A stretch of 54,736 nt of DNA from an uncultured Nitrosomonas sp. (GTDB lineage: Bacteria > Pseudomonadota > Gammaproteobacteria > Burkholderiales > Nitrosomonadaceae). A program made the position numbers and the translations under genes. The notes under the pieces were generated by a model. It ran no database searches. It was not told where the DNA came from and saw only the letters and a program-made list of their open reading frames with translations. Of the stretch, positions 1 to 7,902 are shown one piece after another; positions within the stretch are counted from its first letter, which is position 1, and the number at the start of each line of letters is the position of its first letter. The stretch is from assembly GCA_949281375.1 (NCBI GenBank), contig CASDLT010000001.1, forward strand, positions 1-54,736. Reading direction: 5' to 3'.

Positions 1-1
1 C

Positions 2-151
2 GGAGCGCAGGATTATGTATCGCGCTTTCCGTTTTCAGTAGGTGAAGGACGCCCAACACCCAAAGCCGCGATTATTGCACCCATCGTGCTGATCATTGCC
101 GCCGCTGCTTTCTTCATCATGCGAAAGAAAAATTCCCCTTCGGAAGTCTGA
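2..151 (+). CDS. C-terminal end of a membrane-anchored protein, probably AmoD/AmoE (PmoD-like), cut by the window edge
   Basis: Only the last 49 codons are present. They encode a short soluble stretch, a hydrophobic helix of about 18 residues (AAIIAPIVLIIAAAAFFI) and a basic tail (MRKKN) ending at TGA 149-151. This is the layout of a periplasmic domain held by one C-terminal helix. In betaproteobacterial ammonia oxidisers the amoCAB genes are followed by amoE/amoD-type genes of this architecture and then by copC and copD, and copC-copD come next here on the same strand. Identity is therefore inferred from context and topology. Any other tail-anchored periplasmic protein would look the same from this fragment. 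Confidence 0.5.
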   Translation, partial: GAQDYVSRFPFSVGEGRPTPKAAIIAPIVLIIAAAAFFIMRKKNSPSEV

Positions 152-268
152 ATGACAGCGATTCATCAATAAATTTGCGGGTTGAGTTAAATTTTGAACT
201 CCACTTTGAATTGTTAATCCAAATTTTTCGCAAACAAAATCAAAATAAACCTAAGATAGAGGTAAATT

Positions 269-679
269 GTGCAAAATAAGCCATCATACATATATGTCAT
301 CAAAAGAATAACATCTCAATTGGCACTTTTGGCGGCGCTTTCAACCTTATTTCCGATTAATTTGGCAATGGCGCATGCAACTTTAGTGAAATCTGATCCT
401 CCCCGAAGGGCATCACTTTCTATGCCACCCAAACAAATTCAGTTGTGGTTTAATGAAAAGATAGAAGCTTCTTATGCTTCAGTTACGGTAGTTGATAAAG
501 ATAAAAAGGCAGTCACTGAAAATAACCCCGAAATTGTTGCAGAGGATCCAAAATCGGTTGTGTTAAATCTCCCTGAGATTGATTCTGGTCGATATACTGT
601 GCAATATAGAGTAATGTCGGTAGATGGACACGTGATTGAATCTAGTTATGATTTTAATGTAAAAAATAAAATGCAGTAA
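269..679 (+). CDS. copC: CopC-type periplasmic copper-binding protein
   Basis: A 136-residue protein with an N-terminal signal segment (about residues 1-35, ending LAMA) followed directly by His in the mature N-terminus AHATLVKSDPP. The rest is the CopC beta-barrel: the motif LWFNEKIE in the middle and VDGHVIESSYDF near the end. The mature N-terminal His and the Asp/His of DGH are the Cu(II) ligands in the family. The Met-rich Cu(I) region of classical CopC is not evident. The start is GTG, supported by AGAGG six bases upstream. It lies 117 bp after the preceding gene and 2 bp before copD, so it is probably co-transcribed with both. Likely role: holding periplasmic copper for uptake by CopD, relevant to the copper enzyme ammonia monooxygenase. 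Confidence 0.88.
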   Translation: MQNKPSYIYVIKRITSQLALLAALSTLFPINLAMAHATLVKSDPPRRASLSMPPKQIQLWFNEKIEASYASVTVVDKDKKAVTENNPEIVAEDPKSVVLNLPEIDSGRYTVQYRVMSVDGHVIESSYDFNVKNKMQ

Positions 680-681
680 AA

Positions 682-2706
682 ATGATTGAAATCATTGCAG
701 CAGTTGCACGTTGGTTCCAGCTCGGAGCCAACCTGATTCTATTGGGTAGTTGTATTTTTTTGGCAATCCCTGAGGATAGGAAGCGAACGTATTCAAAAGC
801 ATGGATTGATCGATTAGAAAGCATATTTCCATGGTTAACGATAATAGTTCCCCTCGGATTGGTCGTCATTTTAATCACGACCATCATTCAAGCTACCGGC
901 AATAATAATAATTTTTGGCATCAAGAAATCTGGCTGGGTTTTCTCAGCGATACTCGCGCAGGTCAAATCTGGCTTTGGCGAGCAGCCTCATCAATATTAT
1001 TATTGCTAGTGATTGTCGTTCATCTACGTAGCAGAGTGAAAGCGCGGTGGCAATATATTTTTTGTGCCGTAATTGCTTCTTTTCCTCTGATTGCCAGCGC
1101 GTTTGTTAGCCATGCTGCGACAGAAGAATTTATCCTGTCAGCAATAATTCCTTACGCTTTACATCTAATATTTGCTGGGGTATGGTTCGGTGCGTTACCT
1201 GCTTTCTTAGTATTAATACGTGGTTACTTACCCAATAATAAGAATCAAAACAGCAGTAATTTGGAAACACTAAACCGTTTCTCGTCGATTGCGCTCCCGG
1301 TTATGCTCTTGATTATCCTCACGGGTATTATTGTGAGTGATCGAATTTTTGATGATCATTATGCAGCTTTATTTGCAACTTCTTACGGTTGGCTGCTTAG
1401 TGCCAAAATACTGTTACTGGCTGTGATTCTGCTCATTGCTTCGCGAATTCGATCGTATTGGCTCCCTCAGCTCGGAAATTCTCATCATATTCAGATTAAC
1501 GAGCCAGGAAAACAACGCTTGCAAAAATGGGTAGGGATTGAATTTTTTTTGGCAGTGATCTTGGTATTACTGGCAACCCTCATTACTCACACCACTCCGG
1601 TAAAACATGCCTTAATCGACAATTGGCCATTTCCATTTCGTTTTTCACTAGCAGCAACCTGGAACCAGCCGAATGTGGAGGTGAAAGTTTGGATAGGGTT
1701 GGCTATATTAATACTTGCGTCAAGTGTAATCGCATCAAGACAATGGCTTAACTGGGAATTCAAACGGGCAATTGGAATTTCATCTATTTTGATGATTTTG
1801 GGGCTGGCTATTACCTTGCCACCCTTGACAATTCAGGCATACCCTGAGACTTATCGCAGATCCTTAATACCCTTTGACGTAGTTTCAGTCGATAACGGTT
1901 CAGATCTGTTTGCCCAGCAGTGTGTTGAATGCCATGGTTTCCAGGGAAAAGGAAACGGCATTAAGTCGAGAACCTTGTCAACTATGCTTCCGGATCTGCT
2001 GACTGAGTCTCATACAACAGATCATACACCTGGTGATTTTTATCATTGGATTACATACGGTATGATCAACACCGATATGCCAGGATATGCAGGTAGGTTG
2101 TCTGATGAAGATCGCTGGGATCTGGTTAATTATATTCATGCTTTATCGCGAGGTTATCAAGCCCGGATATTAAAGCCAGAAATCATTCCCAATAAGGCGT
2201 ATGTCAAGCCACCGGTTTTTACCTATGGAGGTCATGAGGGCAACAATGGCGCTCTACATGATTTTCGTGATAAAAAAGTAGTGCTAATGGTAATTTTTTC
2301 TTGGCCGCAATCAAAAGAGCGATTGGAACAATTAAGATCTGCATATATCAAGTTGAGCGATCTTGATGCCGCGGTATTGGCAGTTCCATCACAAGAATTG
2401 ACGGCTGAGGAATTGGCACAAGCAACCTTTGAGATGCCTTTTCCGATTGTCACACAAGGAGCTGCTGAGATAGTTAATAGCTATTCATTATTCCGCAGGA
2501 CCCTTAGTCATCCCGATTTGATCGGAAAGGGGACGATTCCTTCGCATTTGGAATTTTTGATTGACCGGAAGGGCTATTTACGGGGACGCTGGATTCCATC
2601 CGTAGATTATTCTGGTTGGTCAGATATTGATCAGTTAACTCGGCAGATTAGTTTGCTGAATCGTGAAACCACCAAAATTCTTTACCCCGAAGAGTATCTT
2701 CGTTGA
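682..2706 (+). CDS. copD: CopD copper-import membrane protein fused to a cytochrome c domain and a thioredoxin-fold domain
   Basis: 674 residues in three parts. Residues about 1-395 are a polytopic membrane domain with many hydrophobic helices, matching CopD (histidines in HAATEEF and the ALHLIFAGVWFGALP helix are typical). Residues about 400-490 form a mono-haem cytochrome c domain with CVECH at 414-418 and a downstream candidate Met ligand (MPGYAGRLSDEDRWDLVNYI). Residues about 510-674 resemble an AhpC/thioredoxin fold (VVLMVIFSWPQS, then a long strand-helix pattern) but have no CxxC, so disulfide chemistry there is unlikely. Classical CopD is about 300 residues, so this is an enlarged fusion. 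The ATG is 2 bp after the copC stop, suggesting translational coupling. Inferred role: copper import with redox handling at the periplasmic face. Confidence 0.82.
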   Translation: MIEIIAAVARWFQLGANLILLGSCIFLAIPEDRKRTYSKAWIDRLESIFPWLTIIVPLGLVVILITTIIQATGNNNNFWHQEIWLGFLSDTRAGQIWLWRAASSILLLLVIVVHLRSRVKARWQYIFCAVIASFPLIASAFVSHAATEEFILSAIIPYALHLIFAGVWFGALPAFLVLIRGYLPNNKNQNSSNLETLNRFSSIALPVMLLIILTGIIVSDRIFDDHYAALFATSYGWLLSAKILLLAVILLIASRIRSYWLPQLGNSHHIQINEPGKQRLQKWVGIEFFLAVILVLLATLITHTTPVKHALIDNWPFPFRFSLAATWNQPNVEVKVWIGLAILILASSVIASRQWLNWEFKRAIGISSILMILGLAITLPPLTIQAYPETYRRSLIPFDVVSVDNGSDLFAQQCVECHGFQGKGNGIKSRTLSTMLPDLLTESHTTDHTPGDFYHWITYGMINTDMPGYAGRLSDEDRWDLVNYIHALSRGYQARILKPEIIPNKAYVKPPVFTYGGHEGNNGALHDFRDKKVVLMVIFSWPQSKERLEQLRSAYIKLSDLDAAVLAVPSQELTAEELAQATFEMPFPIVTQGAAEIVNSYSLFRRTLSHPDLIGKGTIPSHLEFLIDRKGYLRGRWIPSVDYSGWSDIDQLTRQISLLNRETTKILYPEEYLR

Positions 2707-3106
2707 GTAACATTGGTTTAAATGCTCAAGAAAATCCAGAGACAGCACTGAATCAAGCTTAAGTCAATTAATTGGACAAAAAAAGAATATTGAGCAGTAT
2801 GAGTATTCTGAATCCGATTTCATGTTGCACGATTGTGAATTAAAGCTCTGCAGGCATTTGTATTGTCTTAAGTAATTGACGATCAAAGTGTGGATTTAAA
2901 TGGCCAGGTGCATTGGTTCCATTGGAAAATCTGACTTTTTTCTCTTTTGGAATTGAGTGTTACCGTCTTATTACTTCACGCTGTCACTCATCTGTGACTA
3001 CCGCCTGCGAAGAAATCCGTTTTATTTGAAAGCAATGCATGCAAAGCTTGATAGGGTGGTTTTGAAGTTTTTTAACTATTTAAAACAATTGATTAAGGAG
3101 ATGAAA

Positions 3107-4186
3107 TTGGCAATAATTAATGGCACGAATTTCAATGACAATGATACCATTCAAAATGGAGTTTTACGTCCGGCTCTGATAGGTACAACAGCGGCTGATT
3201 CAATTTTCGGTCTTGGCGGGAATGACATCCTTGATGGTGGCGCCGGCGCTGATATGATGTCTGGCGGAGACGGGAATGATGTGTATTTTATTGATGATGC
3301 AGGAGATACCATTACCGATACCAAAGGTTACGATGTAGTAAATTCAGTTCGCTCCTATACGTTGAAAATTGGTTTGGAAACCCTCGCACTCATCGGTGAT
3401 GCCGCTATCAATGGAACAGGCACAGGGAACAATGATGACATTACTGGAAATGACAACAATAATGTGTTGATGGGATTGGGCGGCAACGACCAGTTAGCTG
3501 GCAATGGAGGAAATGATACCTTAGATGGAGGGTCCGGAGCTGATTACATGGAAGGAGGCGCTGGAAACGACATTTATGTGGTGAACGATGTAAATGATGT
3601 TGTTGATGAAACAAGTTTCCTGTCCAATGGAATTGATTTGATCAATGCGTCCATTTCTTACGTTCTCGATTCTGAATTTGAAAATTTGACGCTGACTGGA
3701 ACCACGGCGCTGACAGGCACTGGTAACGAATTCAATAACGTCCTGAACGGCAATAATGGCAATAATTTACTCAATGGCCTAGGTGGTAATGATAGTCTCG
3801 TAGGAAATGGCGGCAACGACACTCTCAGCGGAGGCTTAGGTAAAGATAATCTGAATGGAGGCGTAGGGCAAGACAAGTTTTTATTCAACGTGGCGCCCGG
3901 AATCAATAATGCCGACACGATCATCGGATACGTCGCTGTGGATGACACAATTGTGCTGGAAAATGCTATTTTTACCAAATTGACGGCAACGGGAGTTATC
4001 AATGCCAGTAATTTAGTGGCCAAGGCTAACCCGATAGCTGTCGATGCCAATGATTTCCTGCTCTACAATACGACGACTGGAGTATTGTCTTACGATGCAA
4101 ATGGTAATGCCGCTGGCGCAGCAGTCCAGATTGCCACGCTGTCAGGAGCACCTGCATTGACAGCCACCGATTTTCTGATTGTGTGA
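3107..4186 (+). CDS. Small RTX (haemolysin-type) calcium-binding secreted protein
   Basis: About 359 residues from the TTG at 3107. It contains several blocks of glycine/aspartate nonapeptides (for example GGNDILDGGAGAD, GGNDTLDGGSGAD, GGNDSLVGNGGND), which fold into calcium-binding beta-rolls in RTX proteins. Blocks with the motif ENLTLTG lie between them. The last about 90 residues (DTIVLENAIF..., ending TATDFLIV) lack glycine repeats, resemble a type I secretion signal, and are related to the end of the larger RTX protein at 35094. I chose TTG because AAGGAG at 3095-3100 sits six bases before it. The ATG at 3101 abuts that site, and longer readings from 2957 add a non-RTX basic stretch. 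No ABC exporter gene is in the window. Function is unknown, probably a surface or released protein. Confidence 0.8.
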   Translation: MAIINGTNFNDNDTIQNGVLRPALIGTTAADSIFGLGGNDILDGGAGADMMSGGDGNDVYFIDDAGDTITDTKGYDVVNSVRSYTLKIGLETLALIGDAAINGTGTGNNDDITGNDNNNVLMGLGGNDQLAGNGGNDTLDGGSGADYMEGGAGNDIYVVNDVNDVVDETSFLSNGIDLINASISYVLDSEFENLTLTGTTALTGTGNEFNNVLNGNNGNNLLNGLGGNDSLVGNGGNDTLSGGLGKDNLNGGVGQDKFLFNVAPGINNADTIIGYVAVDDTIVLENAIFTKLTATGVINASNLVAKANPIAVDANDFLLYNTTTGVLSYDANGNAAGAAVQIATLSGAPALTATDFLIV

Positions 4187-4233
4187 TGGGCATATTCGGT
4201 CATTTGTCATGATTGATTGGCTGATATTGAGCA

Positions 4234-4264
4234 AAAGTCACTCAGAAGACTTTGGCGTTTTTTA
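4234..4264 (+). terminator. Possible weak rho-independent terminator after the small RTX gene
   Basis: AAAGTC and GACTTT form a 6-bp stem, followed four bases later by a run of six T. The stem is short, so this is tentative. It would end transcription of the RTX gene before the convergent cobO gene. Confidence 0.35.
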
Positions 4265-4343
4265 CTCCGACTTGTATGAGCGCTCAATTATATTCACTCA
4301 GATATTTACATGGTTGAGCAGGAGGAAATCGGTCTGCGTGAAT

Positions 4344-4952
4344 TCATAAATCAATGCCTTTTTGCGCTTGAATGCCAGAACGGAAAGCATGTTTAATGTC
4401 GGTCATGTCAGTCACCGTGTCAGCGAGTTCACAAAGCTGACCTGGAGCCCCACGGCCGGTTATGATGACATGCTGCATGACGGGGCGATTTTTCAAATCC
4501 TCCAATATCATCGGTAAATCCAGCCAGCCAAATTTGAGCGGGTAGGTCAATTCATCGAGTACAATCAATTCCATTGTCGGATCACGTAACATGGCTTGAG
4601 CAATGTTCCATCCTCGTTGCGCCGTTGCGATATCGCGTTCAAGGTTTTGTGTATCCCAAGTATATCCCTCTCCCAGAACATGCCACGTAACCTGAGGTTG
4701 GTTGCGGAAAAAAGCTTCTTCGCCGGTATCAGAACGACCTTTGATGAATTGTGCTACCCCAACTCGTAGTCCATGGCCCAATGCTCGCGCAATCATGCCA
4801 AATGCTGCGCTTGATTTGCCTTTGCCATTACCGGTGTGAATCAAGAGTAAACCTTGTGTTCGGTCGGCGCGGTCAATCGCTGCATCGATAATTTCCTTTT
4901 TTCGTTGCATGCGGGTGCGATAACGTTGCGCGCGTTCGTTTTCCATCGTCAT
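4344..4952 (-). CDS. cobO: Corrinoid adenosyltransferase (CobO/BtuR type)
   Basis: 202 residues, the usual length for the CobO/BtuR family. The P-loop GNGKGKSSAAFG lies near residue 42, and the conserved ELTYPLKFGWLD and ITGRGAP segments follow. The enzyme transfers the adenosyl group of ATP to cob(I)alamin, making coenzyme B12 in the cytoplasm. It is the third gene after a cobalamin riboswitch, 8 bp downstream of btuM and on the same strand as btuB, so imported corrinoid would be converted at once. No de novo cobalamin genes are in the window. This suggests salvage, though the rest of the genome is not visible. Confidence 0.92.
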   Translation of the reverse strand: MTMENERAQRYRTRMQRKKEIIDAAIDRADRTQGLLLIHTGNGKGKSSAAFGMIARALGHGLRVGVAQFIKGRSDTGEEAFFRNQPQVTWHVLGEGYTWDTQNLERDIATAQRGWNIAQAMLRDPTMELIVLDELTYPLKFGWLDLPMILEDLKNRPVMQHVIITGRGAPGQLCELADTVTDMTDIKHAFRSGIQAQKGIDL

Positions 4953-4960
4953 AAGGTTAT

Positions 4961-5554
4961 TTATTTTGTGGCTGCGCTGTGCAATCCCAAAGCTTGCACT
5001 AGAATTGTGAAAAGGATATGAATGGTCGCTGCAGTACCGACATAAAATACAAAGGTTTCAATATACAGCGGAAAATATTTACTTGCGAGATCAATGAATT
5101 CATTCCAGTTTGTCGCTGAGAAATGACCTGAAAAGAGATAGAAACCGCCATTTGAAAATAATTCACAGGCTGTGAGTCCGGCTCCGCTGCTGATGATCAA
5201 AGGCGTGAGGCTGCGCCAGTCGGGTTGATAGCGTCTTGCAAACCATTGCCCTGACATCCAAAGCGAGGCATATGCGGGTAGCAAGAAGATATAAGCCGGA
5301 GTGACACAAAAATCATTTATTCCTCCCCAAGTAAAAGCCGAAAAATCCAGCCACCAGCTCAGTGTAAGAAAACCGAACAATGGCCACATCGAACGTAAAT
5401 AAACACCGGCCAGAAAGAAAATTGCCCACGACGCATCCGCTAGCTGATGTGACGATGCAAAATGATAACTACGCGTGAGTATCATCAGAACTGCAAGTAA
5501 CATAGCTATGATCAATTGCGCGCGAAAGGATAGGATCAGCATAATAAAGTCCAA
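4961..5554 (-). CDS. btuM: BtuM-type vitamin B12 inner-membrane transporter
   Basis: 197 residues with about six hydrophobic helices and almost no soluble domain. Size, topology and position between btuB and cobO under a B12 riboswitch fit BtuM, the stand-alone ECF S-component-like B12 transporter studied in Thiobacillus denitrificans. There a cysteine (Cys80) binds the cobalt and removes cyanide from cyanocobalamin. This protein has a cysteine at residue 83 in GGINDFCVTPAYI, a plausible equivalent. The btuM and btuB reading frames are immediately adjacent (the btuB stop is at 5555), consistent with one transcript. I have not aligned the sequences. A different B12-regulated membrane protein is the main alternative. 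Confidence 0.75.
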   Translation of the reverse strand: MDFIMLILSFRAQLIIAMLLAVLMILTRSYHFASSHQLADASWAIFFLAGVYLRSMWPLFGFLTLSWWLDFSAFTWGGINDFCVTPAYIFLLPAYASLWMSGQWFARRYQPDWRSLTPLIISSGAGLTACELFSNGGFYLFSGHFSATNWNEFIDLASKYFPLYIETFVFYVGTAATIHILFTILVQALGLHSAATK

Positions 5555-7393
5555 TTAAGGTTGGTAACGTACCATCGCGAAAAAATTTCGCCCAGGTTGA
5601 TTGAAAAAGGCTGCGGTTTCATAGCGTTCATTGAATAAATTCTCGATACGCCCTTGAAGCCGCCAGTGCTTATTAAAAATATATTCGGCACGTAAGTCAA
5701 ATTTCACGTAACTGTCAAGTTTGCGTGTATTGGCGAGATCATCATAACGCTCACCTTCGGCCAATAGCATGGCGCCCAGCCGGTAATGCTGACCGAACTG
5801 GCGATCGGCATCGAGTCGGAATGATTGTTCGGCACGGCGGGGCAATATATTTCCTCGATTCAAGTCAGAAGTGCGATTCTGAGGATCCAATAATGTCAGA
5901 TTAGCATTGAATTGCCAGCCCTTAAGTTTGGCGCTGATAATGCCTTCAAATCCGCGAATTCGTGCATTGTCGATATTGTCCGGCATCGATTTACTCACGT
6001 TAAATGCAATCAGGTTATCAATATACGTTTCATAAAAATTTAATGACCAGCTTCCCCAAGTAGCTTTACCACGTGAGCCAAACTCATAACTTATAGAATC
6101 TTCTGGATTCAGATGAGGATTGCTAAAGAAAGGAAAATATAGATCATTGAATGTCGGCGCTTTAAAAGCGCTGCCAAAATTGGCCAGTAATCGAATGGCA
6201 TCAGTAATCGGATAACTCCAGCCTGCGCCACCGGTAACCCGGCTGCCAAATTGCTGATTATCGTCATGGCGAAGCGACAGTTGTACATCATGCTGGGCTA
6301 GCGTTGCCTGATGCTGCGCAAATACTCCCCAGTTAGTACGTGAATGTACCGTGAAAGCTTCATTGCTCTTGACATGATCTTTTTGATAATCCATACCAAT
6401 GGTCAATAAGTTGTTAGAAGATAACGTGAAATCATTCAACACCGAAATTGTGTCGCGGATGGTGTTGAACCGACTGAAGAACGCTTGATCGAGAAAATTG
6501 TCCGAATCATCCCGACTGCGGCCGCCAATCAAGCTGACGCGCCAGAAATCGAATGGGGAATAACGTGCGGTACCGCCGATGACTTGCTGCATCAAAACGG
6601 CTTTGTTTGCGATACTGCCGTCATATTGAGTTTTGCCGGCTGAATGCATGAAGCTGGCATCGATTTCGAGGCCATTGTGAAACCGGTAGCCAGCCCGTGC
6701 GGAACCCGCGGCATTGCGGTAACCATCCCGGTCAGGCTGAGGTTCATCGATGAAGCATCCGGAAAAGCTTGAACCTGTGCAGGCATTGAAACCCTGCGTG
6801 CCGATACCGCTGGCGCTCATATTGAGCCATCCTTGCTGACTGGCATACGAAATGCCCGTGGAACCCTCCAGCGTGCCAAAACTGCCCCCGCCAAATCCAA
6901 ATGTCGGCTTCAATCCGATACCGCTGCCCTTGCGTGTAAAAATGTGGATGACGCCGCCAATAGCTTCGGAACCATATAAGCTGGAGCGTGGGCCGCGCAC
7001 GATTTCGATGCGATCGATCTGCTCAATGGGGATATTTTCGAACGCGGTGGTGCCGGAAGTAACTGAGCCTACCTTGATGTTATCGATCATGACCAGTACA
7101 TGATCAGATTCGGTGCCGCGCATTTGAACGAAGGTGGCCTTGCCGGATCCACCCTGATTGACGACATTGATTCCGGCGACGCCACGCAGTAAATCCTGCA
7201 TCGATCGTACTTGTTGACGTTCAATATCGCTGCGGGTGATTACGGTCACAGACGCTAATGATGAATCGGCAGTTTGCGCCGTTCGGGTTGCAGTAACCAT
7301 CACCGGCTTTTCCTGGTGCTCAGTATTGATAGCTAATGGGCTGGTTGAGTAAAGCCCTAGCATAGCCAGTACCGCTGAGCGGTATTTTTGCAT
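5555..7393 (-). CDS. btuB: TonB-dependent outer-membrane vitamin B12 receptor
   Basis: 612 residues. A signal peptide is followed by a TonB-box-like segment near residues 30-38 (KPVMVTATR), then a plug domain (VRSMQDLLRGVAGINV, RIEIVRGPRSSLYGSEAIGG) and a 22-strand-type barrel rich in alternating aromatic residues, ending in FFAMVRYQP. BtuB-like length and the upstream cobalamin riboswitch make cobalamin the likely substrate. The riboswitch should shut the gene off when cobalamin is plentiful. Two overlapping upstream readings run into the riboswitch and are not real. btuM and cobO follow. Confidence 0.9.
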   Translation of the reverse strand: MQKYRSAVLAMLGLYSTSPLAINTEHQEKPVMVTATRTAQTADSSLASVTVITRSDIERQQVRSMQDLLRGVAGINVVNQGGSGKATFVQMRGTESDHVLVMIDNIKVGSVTSGTTAFENIPIEQIDRIEIVRGPRSSLYGSEAIGGVIHIFTRKGSGIGLKPTFGFGGGSFGTLEGSTGISYASQQGWLNMSASGIGTQGFNACTGSSFSGCFIDEPQPDRDGYRNAAGSARAGYRFHNGLEIDASFMHSAGKTQYDGSIANKAVLMQQVIGGTARYSPFDFWRVSLIGGRSRDDSDNFLDQAFFSRFNTIRDTISVLNDFTLSSNNLLTIGMDYQKDHVKSNEAFTVHSRTNWGVFAQHQATLAQHDVQLSLRHDDNQQFGSRVTGGAGWSYPITDAIRLLANFGSAFKAPTFNDLYFPFFSNPHLNPEDSISYEFGSRGKATWGSWSLNFYETYIDNLIAFNVSKSMPDNIDNARIRGFEGIISAKLKGWQFNANLTLLDPQNRTSDLNRGNILPRRAEQSFRLDADRQFGQHYRLGAMLLAEGERYDDLANTRKLDSYVKFDLRAEYIFNKHWRLQGRIENLFNERYETAAFFNQPGRNFFAMVRYQP

Positions 7394-7529
7394 GTTCAGA
7401 TTCCTTCGCGCCCACCCGCGCGTGATTGATTGGAAAATTTGGAATGGACGAAGGATTTCCGAATGGATAGAGGAGTGAGTTCCGGGAACTCATCGCTATA
7501 CCATTGATTGCCCCCCGCAATCCCGCAGT

Positions 7530-7738
7530 ATGTGCTGTAGGCCGGTCTCCGGACTGATGAGCGGAATATCTCCTGATCTGCGCCTTCCCATGTTTTCACA
7601 CAGTGGCATTTTGCAGAGGGTTAACTCAATCACCGTTGCGGGGGCAGTACTGGCATTGACTGAACGAATCAGAACGCACCAGTTTCCCGTTTAACCCTTA
7701 AGAAAAACACTCAAGGGCACCTAAAGAGGCCGGAACGT
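7530..7738 (-). promoter_or_regulatory. Cobalamin (B12) riboswitch in the btuB leader
   Basis: Read on the minus strand, the leader has the conserved parts in order: GGTGCCC near 7720-7711; GGGAAACTGGTGCG near 7692-7676; the core CTGCCCCCGCAACGGTG at 7647-7631; the B12-box element AATGCCACTGTG near 7610-7599; and AGTCCGGAGACCGGCC at 7556-7541. These match the cobalamin-binding aptamer consensus. The aptamer ends about 140 bases before the btuB ATG at 7393, leaving room for an expression platform that hides the ribosome site. It probably controls btuB, btuM and cobO together. Confidence 0.93.
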
Positions 7739-7902
7739 TACATGAGAGGAGGGAGTTTTGTCAAGAAACCGGAATTAAGGGGGTGCTGCTCGGTTGGCAA
7801 TGTTATTTGCATATCAACAACGCTACCTGCTTGGTCAAGAAATTGCTATCTGACAGGTCGGCAGGATACTACCCAAAAGAATCAGACCTTGACTTGGTAT
7901 AT

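Noticed and set aside
2957..3106. 50-residue N-terminal extension of the small RTX protein
   Set aside because: It has no ribosome site and an atypical basic sequence; AAGGAG supports the TTG at 3107.
3658..4050. Long antisense ORFs inside both RTX genes
   Set aside because: Artefact of glycine/aspartate-rich repeats; the antisense proteins are Pro/Ser/Leu repeats of the same period.
7320..7599. Minus-strand ORFs overlapping the btuB start
   Set aside because: They run through the riboswitch and expression platform; the ATG at 7393 with a proper signal peptide is the real btuB start.
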